From contig MPCU01000006.1 of the NCBI GenBank assembly GCA_001874305.1, forward strand, positions 1 through 64,000: 64,000 bases of DNA. The letters run 5' to 3'. A program made the position numbers and the translations under genes. The notes beneath the pieces are model-generated. The model did not search any database. It saw nothing but the letters and a program-made list of their open reading frames with translations, and was not told where the DNA came from. Source of the stretch: Bacteriovorax sp. MedPE-SWde. Its GTDB lineage: Bacteria > Bdellovibrionota > Bacteriovoracia > Bacteriovoracales > Bacteriovoracaceae. Shown here in pieces: positions 59,991 to 64,000 of this stretch (position 1 is its first letter; the number at the start of each line of letters is the position of its first letter).

Positions 59991-62156
59991 TTAATCGTCG
60001 CTAGCAAGCTTCTCAGCTCTTTTCGCCATAACATCTGTTTGAATGTTAGATGGACAATCCATATATCTAGAGAATTCCATTGTGTATGTTGCTTTACCTG
60101 CAGACATAGATCTTAGGTCATTTGAATAACCAAACATCTCAGAAAGAGGTACTTCAGCGTTAACGATAACTTCTCCACCTGGATCAGTTTCTGAACCTTG
60201 GATCATCCCTCTTCTAGAAGAAAGGTCACCAATAACAGAACCTTGATACTCATCAGGAGTTGTTACTTCAACTTTCATAACTGGTTCCATAATTACTGGA
60301 TCACAGTTTCTGATAGCTTGTCTCATCGCCTGTCTTGCAGCAATACGGAATGCCATATCTGATGAATCGACATCATGTGACTTACCATCTCTTAAAAAGA
60401 TTTCACAGTTAATAACTGGGAATGCAGCAAGAGGACCTTTGTCCATAACGTCTTGAAAACCTTTCTCACAAGCACCAATGAATTCGTTAGGAATAGACCC
60501 ACCCTTAATTTCATTGCTAAACTTGAATACCTGATCTTCTTTATCTTTTTCTTCTTCAACAAGAGGTCTAAGAACACCAACAACCTGACCAAATTGACCA
60601 GAACCACCAGTTTGCTTCTTGTGAGTGTAGTCAAAGTTAGCTTCAGTTCTAATTGTTTCTCTGTAGTTAACCTGAGGAGCACCAACAGTTACTTCTGCAC
60701 CGAACTCACGCTTTAATCTTTCTACGTAAATTTCAAGGTGAAGCTCACCCATACCAGCAATTCTTGTTTCACCTGATTCTTCATCTGTGAAAACATGGAA
60801 AGTTGGATCTTCTTTTAGGAATTTCGCAAGACCTTTAGACATCTTCGCTTGCTCATTCTTGTCTTTACAAGAAATTGAAAGCTCGATAACTGGAATTGGA
60901 ACGTGAATACCTTCAAGAGAAAGGTTCATGTTGTCATCGTTTCCTACGAAAGTATCACCTGAAGCACAGTCAATACCAACGATAGCGATGATATCACCTG
61001 CGTGAGCAGAATCAATATTCTCTCTATCATTTGAGTTCATACGAACCATACGACCAATTCTTACTTTCTTCTTAGTTCTAGTATTGTAAACAGTTTCACC
61101 CTTATTAAGAGTTCCTCTGTAAATTCTAGTATAAGTTAACTGTCCAAATTGCTCATCAGTGATCTTGAATGCCATAGCAAGTAGATCTCCAGCTGGATCA
61201 GGGATAACGTCTACAGTTTTATCTGTATCTGAATCTTGAGCAGTTGGCTCAACACATGTAAGTGGTGAAGGTAGGTATCTTGCAACAGCTTCCATAAGAA
61301 CCTGAACACCTTTGTTCTTAAATGCTGACCCCATATATACAGGAGTAAGTTTAAGAGATTGAACACCAATCTTAATACACTTATGAAGTTCTTCTTCAGA
61401 TGGCTCTTCACCTTCTAAATACTTTTCCATAACTTCATCATCATACTCAGCAACAGCGTCAATCATAGTTGAACGAAGTTCTTCTACTTTATCAACAAGA
61501 TCAGCTGGAACTTCTTCAATTCTAACATTCTCTCCGTTGTCTCCATCAAAGAAATATGCTTGCTTAGTAATAAGGTCAACAACACCGTTGAATCCTTCTT
61601 CAGCACCAATTGGGTGTTGCATAAGAACTGCGTTGTGGTTTAGTTTTTCAGTTAGAGCATCACGTCCGTTAAATGCGCTCGCCCCCATTCTGTCCATCTT
61701 GTTTAGGAAAGCAAGTCTTGGAACATTGTAACGCTTCATTTGTCTATCAACAGTAATTGACTGTGATTGAACACCAGAAACAGAACAAAGAACTAGGATC
61801 GCACCATCAAGAACACGAAGAGATCTTTCAACTTCAACAGTAAAGTCAACGTGACCTGGAGTATCGATAATATTGATCTTAGTTTCCTTATCAATACCAT
61901 CAGCAAAAGTAGTACCTTTTCCAGTAATACCTTTCCAGAATACAGTCGTCGCTGCAGAAGTAATTGTAATACCTTTTTCTTTTTCAAGTTCCATGTGGTC
62001 CATAGTTGCACCAGCACCACCACCACGAACATCTTCGATCTTGTGGATCATGTCACAGTAAAAAAGGATTCTTTCAGTAAGAGTTGTCTTACCAGAGTCA
62101 ATGTGGGCAGAGATTCCGATATTTCTCGTCTTTGCCATAAGCTTGTTAGTAATCAT
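59991..62156 (-). CDS. fusA: Translation elongation factor G
   Basis: 721 residues from ATG 62156, selected because GGAG lies at the proper spacing; the ATG at 62201 has none, and a longer start would add 15 residues. GTPase driving ribosomal translocation. G1 is HIDSGKTT (18-25), where most bacteria have HVDAGKTT; the switch region carries EKGITITSAA, G3 is DTPGHVDFT, and G4 is NKMD. Domains II-V follow, with GSVIGDLSSRRG in domain V. The IDSGKTT form is known from spirochaetal/planctomycete/deltaproteobacterial-type (spdEFG) and mitochondrial factors. It stands alone, outside the usual str operon. Strong promoter upstream. Confidence 0.95.
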   Translation of the reverse strand: MITNKLMAKTRNIGISAHIDSGKTTLTERILFYCDMIHKIEDVRGGGAGATMDHMELEKEKGITITSAATTVFWKGITGKGTTFADGIDKETKINIIDTPGHVDFTVEVERSLRVLDGAILVLCSVSGVQSQSITVDRQMKRYNVPRLAFLNKMDRMGASAFNGRDALTEKLNHNAVLMQHPIGAEEGFNGVVDLITKQAYFFDGDNGENVRIEEVPADLVDKVEELRSTMIDAVAEYDDEVMEKYLEGEEPSEEELHKCIKIGVQSLKLTPVYMGSAFKNKGVQVLMEAVARYLPSPLTCVEPTAQDSDTDKTVDVIPDPAGDLLAMAFKITDEQFGQLTYTRIYRGTLNKGETVYNTRTKKKVRIGRMVRMNSNDRENIDSAHAGDIIAIVGIDCASGDTFVGNDDNMNLSLEGIHVPIPVIELSISCKDKNEQAKMSKGLAKFLKEDPTFHVFTDEESGETRIAGMGELHLEIYVERLKREFGAEVTVGAPQVNYRETIRTEANFDYTHKKQTGGSGQFGQVVGVLRPLVEEEKDKEDQVFKFSNEIKGGSIPNEFIGACEKGFQDVMDKGPLAAFPVINCEIFLRDGKSHDVDSSDMAFRIAARQAMRQAIRNCDPVIMEPVMKVEVTTPDEYQGSVIGDLSSRRGMIQGSETDPGGEVIVNAEVPLSEMFGYSNDLRSMSAGKATYTMEFSRYMDCPSNIQTDVMAKRAEKLASDD

Positions 62157-62234
62157 TGCGTTCTCCACGTATGAAATTATCTTATCTACAATGTTAGACA
62201 TTATTAGTTAATTTTATTCGATATACAGTCGCAC

Positions 62235-62263
62235 ATCTTAGTGAAATTCAATGCATGAGTCAA
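62235..62263 (-). promoter_or_regulatory. Sigma-70 type promoter of fusA
   Basis: Minus-strand -35 TTGACT (62263-62258), 17-base spacer, -10 TAAGAT (62240-62235). Start near 62228 gives a leader of about 70 bases to ATG 62156. Confidence 0.65.
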
Positions 62264-62339
62264 TCAGGTAGGCAAAAAAAATATACAAAACAGACATTGT
62301 TGAGCAAAAAACTTTTTTTCATGAAATGAAAACTCTGTA

Positions 62340-62368
62340 TTGACAATAAATGCTGAAATCCTTAAAAA
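62340..62368 (+). promoter_or_regulatory. Sigma-70 type promoter of the 209-residue protein gene
   Basis: Perfect -35 TTGACA (62340-62345), 17-base spacer, -10 TAAAAA (62363-62368). Predicted start near 62375. This places the upstream in-frame ATG 62350 inside the promoter and argues for the start at 62401. Confidence 0.55.
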
Positions 62369-62400
62369 AATCGGTACTATTCCACGGAGACATTTTCAAT

Positions 62401-63030
62401 ATGAGCGATATTTCAAAGCAAGACCTATATGAGTCTGTAAAAACACTTGTTGAGACTACAGATAAGCATATCCACCTAGGTCAGCACAAGCTGTTTACAC
62501 TTGTTACAGTGGCCTTTCAGTACTTCCTATTTCATTCTACAAAGAATCCTGGGGCCTATATTGTCAGGATTGAAGACGCTAAGCTCGCAGATAAACTTGC
62601 TAAGAAATGTAAAGATCCTTCAACGAGAAAGTTCATTCAACAATTATTGATGCCAAGAAAGATCAAATTTAATAAATCTATGATCTATTTGGACTTCTTC
62701 AATATTAATAGCTGGAATATGACGGCGGAAATCCCTAAAGAGAAAATCAAGGGCGCTTTAATCATCAAAGATTCTGGTGAAAAGCCAATGGACCCAGTAC
62801 TTGAAGCCTCCGAGGCAGATGACGAGCACGCAGCGATGCTGGCCGGTCTACCTGAAGACTACTTCATGTCTTCTCTAACAGACTTTGTACCTAAAACGAT
62901 AACTATATCTTTTGAAGAGAGTATTCAAGGCCTCACATCTGTAAATTTCCCATTTATTGTTAAAGAAGAGAATAAGACAATTTCTGGCGTAACGATCGGA
63001 AATGATGTTAAGTGGGATAACTTAGATTAG
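62401..63030 (+). CDS. Protein of unknown function
   Basis: 209 residues from ATG 62401; GGAGA lies 11-15 bases upstream and the promoter at 62340-62368 ends before it. No signal peptide; no family recognised. The N-terminal helical half (VETTDKHIHLGQHKLFTLVT) is followed by a beta-like segment with WNMTAEIPKEKIKGALIIK and an acidic linker (EASEADDEHAAM). The last 60 residues are strand-rich (ITISFEESIQGLTSVNFPFI). Probably cytosolic. It is divergent from fusA, sharing the 200-base intergenic region. Confidence 0.6.
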   Translation: MSDISKQDLYESVKTLVETTDKHIHLGQHKLFTLVTVAFQYFLFHSTKNPGAYIVRIEDAKLADKLAKKCKDPSTRKFIQQLLMPRKIKFNKSMIYLDFFNINSWNMTAEIPKEKIKGALIIKDSGEKPMDPVLEASEADDEHAAMLAGLPEDYFMSSLTDFVPKTITISFEESIQGLTSVNFPFIVKEENKTISGVTIGNDVKWDNLD

Positions 63031-63080
63031 TTAATTCAACTACTTACGATCTAAAAATCATATCTATCAAAGACTTTTTA

Positions 63081-63101
63081 CACAGTGCGTTGCGCACTGT
63101 G
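63081..63101 (+). other. Perfect stem-loop downstream of the 209-residue protein gene
   Basis: CACAGTGCG/CGCACTGTG (63081-63089 and 63093-63101), nine perfect pairs with a three-base loop TTG. No T-run follows on the plus strand; on the minus strand TAAAAAGTC follows. Could be a weak terminator, a message-stabilising stem or an operator. Confidence 0.5.
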
Positions 63102-63156
63102 CCACATCATGCTACTAATCCCCTATTCTAAATCAATTAAGTTTTACGGGGGTAAA

Positions 63157-64000
63157 ATGCTAAACCTTAGATGTCTATTAAAGAATACTCTTATCTTAGG
63201 TGCCATATCTGCTAACACAATGGCCGCACCAACTGTTGATATGACAGAGAGATGGAACGACCTTATGGGCGACTTCAATATGGATCCTCAGTATCATGGT
63301 TTCTGCTATCTTGACCCATCAGGTGAACTCAAAGGTCCCAATCCCCATAGAAGAATAAGACTTGCCTCAACTACAAAGCTAGTAACAGCGCTTATGGCCA
63401 TTGAAAAACTAGGGCCAGACTATGAATATACGACAAAGTTCTATTGGAATGGAAAAGACTTACACATCAAAGGTGATCAAGACCCAGTCCTGAGTATGAG
63501 AAAGCTATTCTTTCTTATCTCTCAGCTAAATAATGTTGGGATTACCAAAATAGAGAACTTAACTTTTGATGGAAACTTTAAAGTCTTTTCTAAAGTAGAA
63601 TCAGTAGCTATGTCTGAATTTAAACCAAGTATAAAATCTACTAAGAAATATCTTAAAGACTACTTCACTGTTTCTGAGTGGAATATAATAGCAAAGCTAT
63701 ATAAGAATTTTATTAAATCCACACCTAAAGAAGTCATTGATGACCTTCAAATTAGAACAGACATTTCTGATATTAAACTTGAAGTTGGAAACATAAGCAA
63801 TGCTGAAGAAAATCCGTTAAAAGAAAAAGACCTACAAACATATGAGATGGTTTCACCAAAAATTGCAAAGTACCTTAAAGTTATGAATGTCGCCTCTAAC
63901 AACTACATAGCAGATCAGGTCTTTGAAAAAATTGGTGGTAAGGCCGCTTACCATGAGTATATTCAGAATTTTATCAAAGAGAAATTTGGTAATTATACAG
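63157..64000 (+). CDS. dacB: D-alanyl-D-alanine carboxypeptidase/endopeptidase, PBP4 family (S13), 5' part
   Basis: Cut by the window edge after 281 codons. CGGGGGTAAA precedes ATG 63157. A signal peptide (TLILGAISANTMA) exports it to the periplasm, where S13 enzymes remove the terminal D-Ala or split peptide cross-links. Active-site motifs present so far: S71-T-T-K74 (SxxK) in LASTTKLVTALMA, and S247-N-N249 (SxN) in NVASNNYIAD. The third motif KTG must lie beyond base 64000. The distance between SxxK and SxN is about 176 residues, shorter than in E. coli PBP4, so the inserted domains are reduced. Confidence 0.88.
   Translation, partial: MLNLRCLLKNTLILGAISANTMAAPTVDMTERWNDLMGDFNMDPQYHGFCYLDPSGELKGPNPHRRIRLASTTKLVTALMAIEKLGPDYEYTTKFYWNGKDLHIKGDQDPVLSMRKLFFLISQLNNVGITKIENLTFDGNFKVFSKVESVAMSEFKPSIKSTKKYLKDYFTVSEWNIIAKLYKNFIKSTPKEVIDDLQIRTDISDIKLEVGNISNAEENPLKEKDLQTYEMVSPKIAKYLKVMNVASNNYIADQVFEKIGGKAAYHEYIQNFIKEKFGNYT

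Noticed and set aside
60392-60716. Open frames in other frames of fusA
   Set aside because: Both strands yield Leu/Val/Phe/Ser-rich shadows of the EF-G gene without start signals.
62350-62400. ATG 62350 as start of the 209-residue protein
   Set aside because: It overlaps a good TTGACA-17-TAAAAA promoter and has no ribosome-binding site; ATG 62401 fits better.

Overview
The window reads as chromosomal DNA of an AT-rich, Gram-negative bacterium. The best guess is a marine Bdellovibrionota member of the Bacteriovorax/Halobacteriovorax type. This placement is inferred from an EF-G with the G1 variant IDSGKTT, LPS heptose genes, System II cytochrome c assembly, a PutA without a DNA-binding head, many exported proteins without recognisable families, and several receiver and PilZ proteins. 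No 16S rRNA lies in the window to confirm it. I see no prophage, insertion sequence, CRISPR array or tRNA gene.

Layout. The left edge (1-110) carries a strong leftward promoter of rRNA-operon style whose gene lies outside the window. A MazG-like pyrophosphohydrolase follows, then pheS-pheT on the minus strand. A 720-base gene-poor gap (4177-4895) holds a GC-richer, heavily paired segment that I interpret as a minus-strand structured RNA with its own terminator. Next is a minus-strand run cmk - heptosyltransferase - heptose kinase (nucleotide and LPS core metabolism), with a lytic transglycosylase encoded upstream of it.

From 8.9 to 28.7 kb the region is accessory-like: a DUF255/SPATA20 thioredoxin-fold protein, an AMACR-like CoA-transferase family III protein, then large exported low-complexity or coiled-coil proteins (875, 1121, 599 and 864 residues). 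These are interleaved with a small subtilase, a YiiX-type NlpC/P60 hydrolase, a VanY-type carboxypeptidase, a periplasmic solute-binding protein and a PilZ protein. Two of the large exported proteins share a C-terminal module. A sigma-54 type promoter precedes one small exported protein. This is the most plausible place for an undescribed envelope or predation-related system, but the function is inference from context only.

From 28.8 to 48 kb come a 42-residue membrane peptide, a TPR protein, a NIF3 protein, and a tightly overlapped putA-proC-hotdog operon. They are followed by a receiver with a coupled exported protein, a small cytochrome c, a thiamine pyrophosphokinase-like protein that may be read from a leaderless mRNA, a penicillin-acylase family Ntn hydrolase, a DUF1624 acyltransferase, and resB-ccsA for haem attachment to cytochromes c.

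From 48 to 64 kb there are receivers and a degenerate two-receiver protein, a DUF3050 protein, a CCA-adding enzyme, a LysR regulator, a Cache-domain histidine kinase with its response regulator, a small cysteine-rich exported protein, fusA with a clear promoter and terminator, a protein of unknown family, and the 5' part of a PBP4-type D,D-carboxypeptidase cut by the window edge.

All functions come from reading protein motifs by eye; no database search was possible. Residue positions are approximate unless a catalytic residue is numbered.
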